DNA of 50,815 bases from Desulfobacterales bacterium (GTDB taxonomy: Bacteria; Desulfobacterota; Desulfobacteria; Desulfobacterales; C00003060). The notes under the pieces are model-generated. The model did not search any database, was not told the origin of the DNA, and saw only the letters and a list, made by a program, of their open reading frames with translations. Location: NCBI GenBank assembly GCA_023129535.1, contig JAGMBW010000045.1, forward strand, positions 1 to 50,815, written 5' to 3'. A program made the translations under genes and the position numbers. Numbering within the stretch: position 1 is the stretch's first letter; each line of letters begins with the position of its first letter. This document shows positions 1 through 7,577 of the stretch, in pieces.

Positions 1-60
1 TTCCAGTTTCTCTGCTCTTTTTCCACCACAAAACTCCTTAAATCGTAATAGCTCAGCCAC

Positions 61-216
61 AAAGGCACTAAGACACCAAGATTATAATATAATTTTCTTA
101 AAATTCAAAATTCATAATTTAGGAATTGCGAATTTAGGGATTTAGGAATTGTCCATTCAAGGGCTATATACAGTATTTACGGATTGCAAATTTAGGGATT
201 TAGGAATTTTGGGTGA
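61..216. repeat. AT-rich octamer-like array upstream of first gene
   Basis: The word AATTTAGG and close variants recur (about 117-148 and 187-208), with the segment AATTTAGGGATTTAGGAATT present twice. It is the first of many short-period arrays in the spacers of this window. No gene is visible before position 220; a GGGTGA just before the ATG may serve as ribosome binding site. Confidence 0.6.
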
Positions 217-219
217 TTT

Positions 220-552
220 ATGAAACAGTATCGCATTGATGAGCTTCGGCCAAACGATTATGAACAGATCAAGGCCTATTTGGATGAGCGTTTTGGTTCT
301 TCCTCTGTGGAAGGTGTTTATTGGGTTCCTCTGGATCGTGATTTACTGGATCAGGTTCAGGCGGCCCATGTCGACTGCCAGCCGTTCTATTTTGCTGTTC
401 AACTCGAGCCCAAGGTCATCTCATTTGAATTGTTAGTGCGTACACGAAAGCGGGTTCGCTGTGACTGTATCCATTATGCCAATGAGACACAAAGAGACTA
501 CATTATTGGGTTTGCAGATTCAATATTTGAGATGCTGAAGATCCTGAGCTGA
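220..552 (+). CDS. Conserved-looking hypothetical protein, 110 aa
   Basis: I do not recognise this protein. It is a soluble, mildly acidic polypeptide of 110 residues without signal peptide or membrane segment, starting MKQYRIDELRPNDYEQI. The body reads as a compact alpha/beta domain, with a run of charged residues and two cysteines near residues 80-82 (RVRCDCIHY). The ATG at 220 is preceded by GGGTGA at a suitable distance. The stop lies 5 bases before the plsC start, so the two genes are very likely cotranscribed. That link suggests an accessory role near lipid metabolism or simply a shared promoter; nothing in the sequence decides between these. Confidence 0.7.
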   Translation: MKQYRIDELRPNDYEQIKAYLDERFGSSSVEGVYWVPLDRDLLDQVQAAHVDCQPFYFAVQLEPKVISFELLVRTRKRVRCDCIHYANETQRDYIIGFADSIFEMLKILS

Positions 553-557
553 AAGAT

Positions 558-1313
558 ATGATACGAACAGCCCTGCTCTCAGCCTGGCTCATTTTGATCA
601 CCTTGTTTTGTGCCCTGGCTGCCATTATAGTACCATTTTGGGGAAAGGGTGGCAACTTAGCACACTTAGTGGGAAGATTTTGGGCAAGGTGCATTGTCTT
701 TGTAAGCCGTGTCAAGGTATCGGTTCAAGGGTTGGAACATATCAAACCCGGCACCACATACGTTTATATGGCCAATCACCAGAGCATGTTCGATATCCTG
801 GCCCTCCTGGGCTATCTGCCGGTTCAATTTCGATGGCTGGCCAAGATGGAACTTTTTCAAATTCCTGTTTTTGGGTATTCAATGACGCGCGCTGGCTATA
901 TTAGCATTGACCGGTCAAATAGAAAGTCAGCATACAAGAGCCTTCAGGAGGGTGCTCAAAAGATCGCCCGGGGGGTTTCGGTAGTGGTTTTTCCCGAGGG
1001 TACCCGGAGCTCGGATGGTCAGATCAAGGCATTTAAAGGTGGCGGTTTTTATTTGGCTATTAGCTCGGGACGACCCATTGTACCTGTTGTGATTTTGGGG
1101 AGTCACCATGTCATGCCGAAAGGGACGCTTCGCATAAGACCCGGTCAAATTGTGCTCAGTATCAACCCGCCCATTGAGACGACTCCTTACAATAACAAGA
1201 CCAAGGAAGTTCTGATGGAATCGGTTAGGTCTACAATGAAAAGAGACTTGGAGAAGATAGCTCAAGGCGCAAGGCGTAAGGCGCAAGGCAAACCCCGCCT
1301 GCGCCGGGGCTAA
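558..1313 (+). CDS. plsC: 1-acyl-sn-glycerol-3-phosphate acyltransferase (PlsC family)
   Basis: Transfers an acyl chain to the sn-2 position of lysophosphatidic acid, giving phosphatidic acid at the inner membrane face. An N-terminal hydrophobic segment (residues 5-28) is followed by the acyltransferase motifs: NHQSMFD at 73-79 (the HX4D catalytic pair), FPEGTR at 145-150 (phosphate binding) and IVPVV at 174-178. These are diagnostic for the LPLAT/PlsC family, and 251 aa is a usual length. The C-terminal tail (about residues 235-251, AQGARRKAQG...) is encoded by a heptamer array of CAAGGCG/TAAGGCG words at 1263-1290, so the repeat has been captured as coding sequence. The gene follows the 110-aa gene by 5 bases. 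Confidence 0.92.
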   Translation: MIRTALLSAWLILITLFCALAAIIVPFWGKGGNLAHLVGRFWARCIVFVSRVKVSVQGLEHIKPGTTYVYMANHQSMFDILALLGYLPVQFRWLAKMELFQIPVFGYSMTRAGYISIDRSNRKSAYKSLQEGAQKIARGVSVVVFPEGTRSSDGQIKAFKGGGFYLAISSGRPIVPVVILGSHHVMPKGTLRIRPGQIVLSINPPIETTPYNNKTKEVLMESVRSTMKRDLEKIAQGARRKAQGKPRLRRG

Positions 1314-1330
1314 ACCGGCTAAACCGAAAT

Positions 1331-1535
1331 GAGGTTCAGAGGTTCAGCGGTTCAACGTTCAGAGCCCGCCCTGCCCGCCCTGGCGCGACACACTCAGGAC
1401 AGGCTATCACCGCTCCCCAACCAGGCCCGCCCTGGCGCGACATGCTTACTATCGGCTACAAGCTGATAAATGTCGGTCTGGGCCAGGGTCTGGGCCAGGG
1501 GTTAAAACCGTGAACCTTGAATCTTGAACCGATCA
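1331..1535. repeat. Inverted octamer array holding one full and one partial 63-bp element
   Basis: The spacer between plsC and ftsK begins with a GGTTCAG-type array (about 1331-1362) and ends with the reverse-complement type GTGAACCTTGAATCTTGAACC (about 1510-1532). Between them sit a lone copy of the 16-bp arm CCCGCCCTGGCGCGAC (1374-1389), a complete 63-bp element (1426-1488) and a repeated right arm (1489-1501). No gene is visible here. Confidence 0.65.
1426..1488 (+). mobile_element. 63-bp element, copy 1 (constant arms, 33-bp variable centre)
   Basis: Left arm CCCGCCCTGGCGCGAC at 1426-1441, a 33-bp centre at 1442-1474, right arm GGTCTGGGCCAGGG at 1475-1488. CCCTGGC in the left arm pairs with GCCAGGG in the right arm, so the ends are an imperfect inverted repeat. 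A second right arm follows immediately. The same arms and spacing occur at 30256-30318 (minus strand) and 31903-31965. Confidence 0.7.
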
Positions 1536-1554
1536 CTTTAGGTATAAATAAAAG

Positions 1555-3741
1555 ATGCGCAAGGAAATCTTGGGCGTTGTGCTCGTGTTTGTTCTTATAT
1601 TCACGGGTGTGAGCCTCCTTTCTTACTACCCCGCGGATCCGTGCATTAACCGTGCTGCGGTTTCGGGCAAGGTTCAAAACCTGTTCGGACCAGTGGGGGC
1701 CCAGGTGGCTGGTTTTCTCATCTACCTCTTTGGGCTGGGTGCCTTCTGGATACCTGTTCTCTTGCTCATTATCAGTTTGTACACATTCAAGGGGTGTGCC
1801 AAGAAGTTAATCGTACTTGCCGTTGTTGGTGGTCTGCTTTTAGCGGTTACGACTGGGGGGCTCGTGTCCATGCGTCAAGGCCCATATCAGTTCTTTGGAA
1901 AACGGTTTTTGAGCGTGAGTGGCGGGATTGTAGGTATCTATCTGGCTGAGATCGTCGTGAAGTATTCCAACAGGACCGGGGGAGTTCTTTTTCTTCTCAC
2001 TATCTGGACCATTGCTTTGATCATGACTACCCGGGTGTCGCTTATTGCCCTGTTGAAATCCCTTATGAGGGTTTGTGCCGGCGTGTACGGCCGGGCAACT
2101 ACTGCCTGGATTATCTGGAGGGAGCGCCGCAGTAAGGCCAAAAAACGCGCTACGGCAAGTTATAAACCTTTATCCAGAAAAAAAAGCCCTGTAAAAATCG
2201 TAGCCCCGCCAGGAAAACAAGTCAAGGAGGCCCCGCCTGGCAGACAGGAGGTTTTCGAATTCATGCCTGCGGGTCAGGGGGTCAGGCTGCCCCCCATAAA
2301 GCTGCTGGAGGACTCTGAACTTGATTCCAGGTCAATTGATCACGAAAGCCTCCAGATGCAGTCGAAGCTCCTGGAAAAAAAGCTGAGCGACTTTGATGTA
2401 ACAGGCAAAGTGGTAGCTGTGTCCCCGGGACCGGTGGTTACTATGTACGAATATGAGCCTGCACCGGGTGTTAAGATCCACAAAGTGGCGAGCTTGGTGG
2501 ATGATCTGGCCATGGCCCTTCGGGCCACCAGCATTCGCATTGTTGCGCCCATTCCAGGCAAATCGGTCATCGGGATAGAGGTGGCAAATGCAAACACGGA
2601 AGCCGTGAGATTTAAAGAGATCATTGCCTCAGTGGCCTTTCAAGATTCGAGTTCCAGGCTAACTCTGGGCATGGGCAAGGACATCCTGGGAAACCCGGTC
2701 ATAACCGATTTGGCAAAAATGCCTCACCTTTTGATTGCAGGGGCCACGGGATCTGGGAAGAGTGTGGCCTTAAACGCCATGATTTGCAGTATCCTCTTCA
2801 AGGCGTCCCCTGATGAGGTAAAGCTCTTGCTAATCGACCCAAAGCGCATTGAACTGTCTGCCTACGAAGGTATCCCTCACATGATTTCACCAGTGGTTGT
2901 GGATGCCAGGAAGGCAACCCAGGTCCTGCAGTGGGCAGTTCATGAAATGGAACGTCGTTACACCCTTATGGCAGAAAAGAGGGTGCGTAACATATACCAG
3001 TACCATAAAAAGTTGGCCAAAGAGATGGACGCACTCAAACAGACCAACGGATCAGGTGATAGACCAACGGCTGAGACTGAAAATATGCCTGAAGGGCTTC
3101 CATTTATCGTGATTATAATTGACGAACTGGCCGACCTCATGCTCGTGGCCTCCAGGGATGTGGAGTTAGCCCTGACGCGTCTGGCCCAGATGGCCCGTGC
3201 GGCAGGTATCCACCTGTTAATCGCCACGCAAAGGCCTTCGGTGGATGTCTTGACCGGTACCATCAAAGCCAATTTTCCCACCAGGGTTTCTTTTCAGGTT
3301 TCTTCGCGAACAGACTCCCGGACTATCCTGGATGCCAACGGTGCCGAGAGCCTCCTGGGAAACGGTGATATGCTTTTCCTTCCTCCGGGTACTGCCAAAC
3401 TGCAGCGTATTCACGGGGCCTATATCTCGGAGATCGAGATTCGTGGAATCACAGAGTTTTTGAAAAACCAGCAAAAACCAGTGTATAAGGAAGAAATCTT
3501 GCAGTCCAGGTCTGAGGACACGGATAACGAGAGTGAGGAGGAATACGACGAAAAATACGATGAGGCTGTTGCTCTGGTTACCGAGACCGGACAGGCTTCC
3601 ATCTCGATGATTCAGCGCCGTCTAAGAGTAGGGTATAATAGGGCGGCCCGAATGATCGAAATAATGGAACGCGATGGCGTGGTGGGGCCCTCTGACGGAA
3701 GCAAGCCTCGAGAAGTGCTGGCCAAAGGATATGGCGATTGA
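1555..3741 (+). CDS. ftsK: DNA translocase FtsK/SpoIIIE
   Basis: Septum-anchored hexameric ATPase that pumps chromosome ends through the closing division site and activates dimer resolution at dif. Of the 728 residues, the first 170 or so contain about four membrane segments. A short, basic, low-complexity linker follows (about 190-240), then the alpha/beta motor: Walker A GATGSGKS at 396-403 and a hydrophobic Walker B strand ending in D523-E524. The C-terminal winged-helix gamma domain (about 664-728) normally reads polarity sequences in DNA. The length is SpoIIIE-like; the long linker of Escherichia coli FtsK is absent. A XerC homologue is encoded 13 kb downstream. The Shine-Dalgarno sequence is weak. 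Confidence 0.96.
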   Translation: MRKEILGVVLVFVLIFTGVSLLSYYPADPCINRAAVSGKVQNLFGPVGAQVAGFLIYLFGLGAFWIPVLLLIISLYTFKGCAKKLIVLAVVGGLLLAVTTGGLVSMRQGPYQFFGKRFLSVSGGIVGIYLAEIVVKYSNRTGGVLFLLTIWTIALIMTTRVSLIALLKSLMRVCAGVYGRATTAWIIWRERRSKAKKRATASYKPLSRKKSPVKIVAPPGKQVKEAPPGRQEVFEFMPAGQGVRLPPIKLLEDSELDSRSIDHESLQMQSKLLEKKLSDFDVTGKVVAVSPGPVVTMYEYEPAPGVKIHKVASLVDDLAMALRATSIRIVAPIPGKSVIGIEVANANTEAVRFKEIIASVAFQDSSSRLTLGMGKDILGNPVITDLAKMPHLLIAGATGSGKSVALNAMICSILFKASPDEVKLLLIDPKRIELSAYEGIPHMISPVVVDARKATQVLQWAVHEMERRYTLMAEKRVRNIYQYHKKLAKEMDALKQTNGSGDRPTAETENMPEGLPFIVIIIDELADLMLVASRDVELALTRLAQMARAAGIHLLIATQRPSVDVLTGTIKANFPTRVSFQVSSRTDSRTILDANGAESLLGNGDMLFLPPGTAKLQRIHGAYISEIEIRGITEFLKNQQKPVYKEEILQSRSEDTDNESEEEYDEKYDEAVALVTETGQASISMIQRRLRVGYNRAARMIEIMERDGVVGPSDGSKPREVLAKGYGD

Positions 3742-3748
3742 TAAGTGG

Positions 3749-3896
3749 AACGGAGTACTGGAGTATTGGAGTATTGCAAGTTTGCCATTTTGGATTTTGA
3801 ATCGTCAATCGTCAATCTAAAATCTATTTGATAGTGCCGGTTCCTATTCTTTTGCCTATTTCATTACTCCATTACTCCATCACTCCAATACTCCGT
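3749..3896. repeat. Inverted octamer arrays between ftsK and lolA
   Basis: GGAGTACT-GGAGTATT-GGAGTATT at 3751-3774 is matched by the reverse-complement family ATTACTCC-ATTACTCC-ATCACTCC-AATACTCC at about 3864-3895. The two arms could pair into an imperfect hairpin of roughly 24-30 bp just upstream of lolA. A heptamer run (AATCGTC AATCGTC AATCT) lies in the loop. Confidence 0.7.
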
Positions 3897-3911
3897 GAAC
3901 GATTACAGATC

Positions 3912-4565
3912 ATGATTCGATGTCTCCTCATTTGTATTCTTCTGTCCGGTGCCTTGCCTAACACCTGCTGGGGTCTGGGAGCGGCCGACGTCCTGGACCG
4001 GGTCCAACACCGATATGCAGCAGGCGATTTTGAGGCCGATTTCGTCCAGGAGTCGCATTTGAAGGCGATGGGCATGGTTGACACAGCGAAGGGTCGCATC
4101 TATTTTGGGCGTCCTGGCATGATGCGTTGGCACTATAAAACCCCTGAGAAATATCTCATTATTACGGATGGAGATACCGTCTGGATATACAGGCCAGAGG
4201 AAAACCAGGTTATGTTAGGTCGGGCTGTCGACTATTTTGGCAGCAAAAACGGTGCAGACTTCTTTACCAAACCCGGGGAACTTTCCAGGGAATTCATCCT
4301 GGAACTTGCGCCCAAGGAGCTTCAGGAAAAAGACCATTATGTCTTGAGGCTTGTTCCCAGGACAGAACGGCCCAGCCTGACCGAACTTTATTTATCCATC
4401 TCAAGAGAGACTTTTGACATCGTACAGACGGTTACCTGCAATGCCTTTGGAGACAGAACGACCATCCGCTTTGACCGCTACAAATTTGAGCAGGGGTTAA
4501 GCTCTTCCTTATTTGTATTTGAGATCCCCAACGGCGCAGAAGTGCTTCGGCTTCAGGGCGAATAA
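3912..4565 (+). CDS. lolA: Outer membrane lipoprotein carrier protein LolA
   Basis: Periplasmic chaperone that receives lipoproteins from the LolCDE transporter and carries them to the outer membrane. From the chosen ATG at 3912 the protein starts MIRCLLICILLSGALPNTCWG, a good Sec signal peptide. An earlier in-frame start at 3828 would add 28 residues encoded by the octamer array and would bury the signal. The mature part shows the LolA pattern: DFEADFVQES, GRIYFGRPGMMRWHY, KYLIITDGDTVWIYRPEENQV. The mature form of about 195 residues is the normal size. It lies downstream of ftsK as in many proteobacteria. Confidence 0.93.
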   Translation: MIRCLLICILLSGALPNTCWGLGAADVLDRVQHRYAAGDFEADFVQESHLKAMGMVDTAKGRIYFGRPGMMRWHYKTPEKYLIITDGDTVWIYRPEENQVMLGRAVDYFGSKNGADFFTKPGELSREFILELAPKELQEKDHYVLRLVPRTERPSLTELYLSISRETFDIVQTVTCNAFGDRTTIRFDRYKFEQGLSSSLFVFEIPNGAEVLRLQGE

Positions 4566-4569
4566 GTAA

Positions 4570-4708
4570 GCAGGGAGCAGGGAGCAATGGGCAGAGGGCA
4601 TGGCGTTTTTTTGCTCCATGCTCTATGCTCTATGCGGAGCGAGGCGAGCAACGAATAACAAATAACAAATAACGAATAACGAATAACGAATAACGAATGA
4701 CAAATGAC
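4570..4708. repeat. Heptamer arrays between lolA and nadA, running into the nadA start codon
   Basis: A GAGCAGG-type array (4570-4593) is followed by its inverted form GCTCCATGCTCTATGCTC (4613-4635), then by seven copies of AATAACA/AATAACG (about 4652-4694). The last repeats change to AATGACA, and one of these supplies the ATG of nadA at 4697. No separate Shine-Dalgarno sequence is visible. Confidence 0.75.
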
Positions 4709-5605
4709 AAATCCCTTCCGCAGCAGATCAGAGCACTTCTAAAGGAGCGCAATGCTATCTTACTTGCCCACAACTATCAGCGGCCAGAGATTCAGGACGT
4801 TGCCGACCTGACCGGGGATTCTCTTGAACTAAGCATCAAAGCAGCCAGGACCGAGGCGGACGTGATTGTCTTTTCCGGGGTGCGCTTTATGGCCGAGACC
4901 GCTTCCGTCGTATCACCAGACAAAACAGTGCTCATACCTCGTCTGGACGCGGGATGTCCTATGGCTGACATGATTACCCGTGAAATGCTCACGGCCAGGC
5001 TGGCCGAATTGGGTGAAATGCCAGTGGTTACATATGTCAATTCTTCTGCCTCGGTCAAGGCGCATTCTACCATATGCTGCACTTCAGCCAATGCAGTGGC
5101 TGTGGTGAATAGCCTGGCAGAAGAGGAAATCTTCATGACCCCGGACCGGAACCTTTGTCAATATGCAGCTTCCAAAAGCACGAAAAGGATTCACTGCTGG
5201 GATGGGTATTGCCCGATCCATGACCAGTTAAGTGCCCAAGAGGTGCTGAATGTGAGGGCCGCCCATCCTGATGCTCTATTCATGGCCCACCCGGAATGCC
5301 GGCCCGAGGTGTTGGCTTTGGCCGATGCGGCATTAAGTACGTCTGGGATGCTCGATTTTGCCAAATCCTCTGATAATGAGTCCTTCATCGTGGGCACCGA
5401 GGAAGGATTGATCTATCCGCTCCAAAAGGCAAATCCGAACAAGTCGTTCTACAGAGTCTCTCAATTCATGGTATGTGAAGACATGAAGCGGACCACGCTT
5501 GACGATGTGCTGAGGGCTATAACGACCATGACCTATGAGGTGAAAGTAAGCGAAAATGTGCGCATAAACGCGGCCCGCGCGGTGGAACGTATGTTGAAGC
5601 TTTGA
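4697..5605 (+). CDS. nadA: Quinolinate synthase NadA
   Basis: Condenses iminoaspartate with dihydroxyacetone phosphate to quinolinate, the second step of de novo NAD synthesis, using an oxygen-sensitive [4Fe-4S] cluster. The 302-aa protein has the three cluster cysteines at C87 (DAGCPMA), C172 (GYCPIH) and C260 (FMVCEDMK), with spacing matching the short NadA type. Family motifs YVNSSASVKAHSTICCTSANA and HPEC are present. The first residues MTNDK are encoded by heptamer repeats, so the start codon lies inside the array. NadB and NadC are not in the window. The gene converges with the gcvH-like gene. Confidence 0.96.
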   Translation: MTNDKSLPQQIRALLKERNAILLAHNYQRPEIQDVADLTGDSLELSIKAARTEADVIVFSGVRFMAETASVVSPDKTVLIPRLDAGCPMADMITREMLTARLAELGEMPVVTYVNSSASVKAHSTICCTSANAVAVVNSLAEEEIFMTPDRNLCQYAASKSTKRIHCWDGYCPIHDQLSAQEVLNVRAAHPDALFMAHPECRPEVLALADAALSTSGMLDFAKSSDNESFIVGTEEGLIYPLQKANPNKSFYRVSQFMVCEDMKRTTLDDVLRAITTMTYEVKVSENVRINAARAVERMLKL

Positions 5606-5620
5606 GCCTTGAGCTTTTTT
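5597..5620 (+). terminator. Possible weak intrinsic terminator after nadA
   Basis: AAGCT (5597-5601) can pair with AGCTT (5612-5616), followed by a run of T to 5620, overlapping the nadA stop codon. The stem is only 5 bp, so it may not act alone. Confidence 0.3.
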
Positions 5621-5624
5621 GGGG

Positions 5625-6023
5625 TTATGTCGGCAGGTGGTTGGTTAGTATGTATTCTTCATAATCATCCGAGGACATGAGCAGATCTACATCCTGTATA
5701 CCATAGAGCTTGGCCCGGATGATCCAGCCTTGCTTATAAGGCGAGAAGTTGACCAATGTGGGATTGTCAATAACCTCCTGGTTGACCGAAACAACCGAGC
5801 CACATACCGGCGCGTAGAGATCGTTGAAGAGCCTGCCGCACTCCACACTTCCAAATGGCTCACAGGTGACGATCTCATCACCCTCATTAGGGAGTTCCAC
5901 GTAATTGAGAGGGCCAAATTGCAACTGGGCAAAATCGGTGATGCCGAGGGTGACTGTATGATTCTCTTCATATCGGACCCAGATATGGTCCTCAGAGTAC
6001 CGCAGTTCATCAAGTACTAGCAA
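5625..6023 (-). CDS. Glycine-cleavage H-protein-like protein lacking the lipoyl lysine
   Basis: The 132-aa protein has the biotinyl/lipoyl fold of H-protein: DHIWVRYEENHTVTLGITDFAQ, then the hairpin ending DLYAPVCG, then LVNFSPYKQGWIIRAKL. In true GcvH the hairpin carries the lipoylated lysine in ESVKA..D.Y.P. Here the corresponding stretch is GSVECGRLFNDLYAP: glutamate stands where lysine is expected, two residues are inserted, and no lysine occurs in the hairpin. It therefore cannot carry lipoate at the usual place. The start is a TTG with GAGG five bases upstream. No other glycine cleavage gene is nearby; its yebC/rlmE/radA neighbours give no pathway hint. Function unknown. Confidence 0.85.
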   Translation of the reverse strand: MLVLDELRYSEDHIWVRYEENHTVTLGITDFAQLQFGPLNYVELPNEGDEIVTCEPFGSVECGRLFNDLYAPVCGSVVSVNQEVIDNPTLVNFSPYKQGWIIRAKLYGIQDVDLLMSSDDYEEYILTNHLPT

Positions 6024-6140
6024 ATCAACCTCGCTTTGGCACTTGCTCCTATGGCATCATTTATCGACCGTTTATATAAATATAAAAATAAATCGATTTG
6101 CAAGCACTTTTTAAAAAAACCAAAAAACCGATGATGAACT
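6024..6140 (-). promoter_or_regulatory. AT-rich region, possible promoter of the gcvH-like gene
   Basis: On the minus strand TTGCAA is followed 17 bases later by TTTATA and a TATATAAA stretch, which would suit a sigma70-type promoter. The spacer is far AT-richer than its surroundings. The match is only moderate. Confidence 0.3.
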
Positions 6141-6893
6141 CTATGTCCTGCCCATTTGCTCAAGTGTCTTGTCAGCAATATCGAAATTGGAATAGGCCTT
6201 CTGGACATCGTCTGAGTCTTCTAAGCTATCCATGAGCCGAAGCATCTGTTCGGCCTGCTTGTCTTCCAGTTTGACGGTACTCTTAGGTATCATGGTGATC
6301 TCGCCAACCACATAGCGCATGTTCCTTCCATCCAGCGCCTTTTTCACCACTTCAAAATCCTCTGGGGAGGTGACCACCTCCAAGGTGCTTTCTTCATCCC
6401 GGATATCATCTGCCCCGGCATCCAGGACCGCCTCCATGAGCGCCTCTTCATCTGTCTCATCCTTTTCAAATACAAAGAGGCCCTTTTTTTCAAACATCCA
6501 GGCCACACAGCCGGCCTCACCCAGGCTGCCCCCAGCTTTGCTAAAGATGTAACGGATATCAGCCACCGTACGCTTTTTGTTATCGGTCAAAGATTCCACC
6601 AAAACCGCCGCTCCACCAGGACCGTAGCCTTCATAATAGGCCTCCTCGTAGGTAGCTCCTTCCAGTTCTCCAGTCCCCTTCCTTATGGCCCTTTCAATAT
6701 TGTCCTTGGGCATATTCTCTACCTTGGCCGCGGCAATGGCTGCGCGCAGACGCGGGTTGGCATCCGGGTCGCCTCCCCCCAAGCGTGCAGTCACGGTGAC
6801 CTCTTTGATCAGCTTCGTAAAGAGTTTGCCCCGCCTGGTGTCTGTTATACCCTTCTTGTGCTTAATCGAACTCCACTTTGAATGCCCGGACAT
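6141..6893 (-). CDS. yebC: YebC/PmpR family protein (TACO1-like)
   Basis: The protein has the unmistakable start [23 protein letters not shown] and the motifs [25 protein letters not shown] and [14 protein letters not shown]. At 250 residues it is full length. The family was long described as transcriptional regulators (PmpR); more recent work on YebC and mitochondrial TACO1 links it to translation of difficult sequences such as polyproline. It lies in a minus-strand series radA-rlmE-yebC. In many bacteria yebC neighbours ruvC, but no ruv gene is seen here. Confidence 0.95.
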   Translation of the reverse strand: MSGHSKWSSIKHKKGITDTRRGKLFTKLIKEVTVTARLGGGDPDANPRLRAAIAAAKVENMPKDNIERAIRKGTGELEGATYEEAYYEGYGPGGAAVLVESLTDNKKRTVADIRYIFSKAGGSLGEAGCVAWMFEKKGLFVFEKDETDEEALMEAVLDAGADDIRDEESTLEVVTSPEDFEVVKKALDGRNMRYVVGEITMIPKSTVKLEDKQAEQMLRLMDSLEDSDDVQKAYSNFDIADKTLEQMGRT

Positions 6894-6953
6894 AGTGCCC
6901 CCAGTAACATTTTGGATTTTGGAATGCGGATTGCGAATTTTGGGGCTGAGCCC

Positions 6954-7541
6954 CTAAGTTTTTCCCAACCCAACAATATAGATTTCCTTGCTTGCTTTTC
7001 TGCTCGATTTTGGCTTGAAGTGGGCAACCCGGTCAAAGGATCTCCTGACCCTGTCTGAAAAGACTTTGAAGTCGGAGCCGTGAAAGATCTTGCAGACAAA
7101 GGCCCCTCCCGGCCTCAGCACACGGGCCGAAATGGCTAAGGCCGATTCACTCAGTTGTAGTGACCTGTGTGCATCCACAAACTTGCTCCCCGTGGTAGAT
7201 GGGGCCATATCACTCAGAACCGTTTGAAAATTTGTCCCAACGACCTGCAGGAACGACTCGTCCCAGGCAAGAACATCATGCTGTACGAAGCGGACATTGG
7301 ATGGGAGCTGAAGAGTAAGCGGGATTATGTCCACTCCGACAACGAGACCTCTATCTCCCACAGCCTTTGAAGTAAATAGCAGCCAGGAGCCGGGGCAACA
7401 GCCTAAATCAAGCACCCTGGTTCCTGGTTTCAGGACGCCAAACCTCTTTTGAATCTCCTCAAGCTTGTAAACGGATCGCGCCGGGTATCCTTCCTCACGA
7501 GCACGTCTTGCATAGTAGTCATGCCATGGATCAGGTTTCAC
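6954..7541 (-). CDS. rlmE: 23S rRNA 2'-O-ribose uridine methyltransferase RlmE (FtsJ/RrmJ)
   Basis: Methylates the 2'-OH of U2552 in 23S rRNA during late assembly of the large subunit. The SAM-binding motif VLDLGCCPGSW is at residues 43-53. The K-D-K-E catalytic tetrad is visible as K26 (SVYKL), D111 (SDMAPSTTG), K151 (CKIFHGSDF) and E186 (SKEIYIVG). The 195-aa length is normal. It is encoded 36 bases downstream of radA and 60 bases upstream of yebC on the same strand, so one transcript is likely. Confidence 0.95.
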   Translation of the reverse strand: MKPDPWHDYYARRAREEGYPARSVYKLEEIQKRFGVLKPGTRVLDLGCCPGSWLLFTSKAVGDRGLVVGVDIIPLTLQLPSNVRFVQHDVLAWDESFLQVVGTNFQTVLSDMAPSTTGSKFVDAHRSLQLSESALAISARVLRPGGAFVCKIFHGSDFKVFSDRVRRSFDRVAHFKPKSSRKASKEIYIVGLGKT

Positions 7542-7577
7542 CCGGGGATATATAGCAGGAAATTTAGCTTTTTCAAG

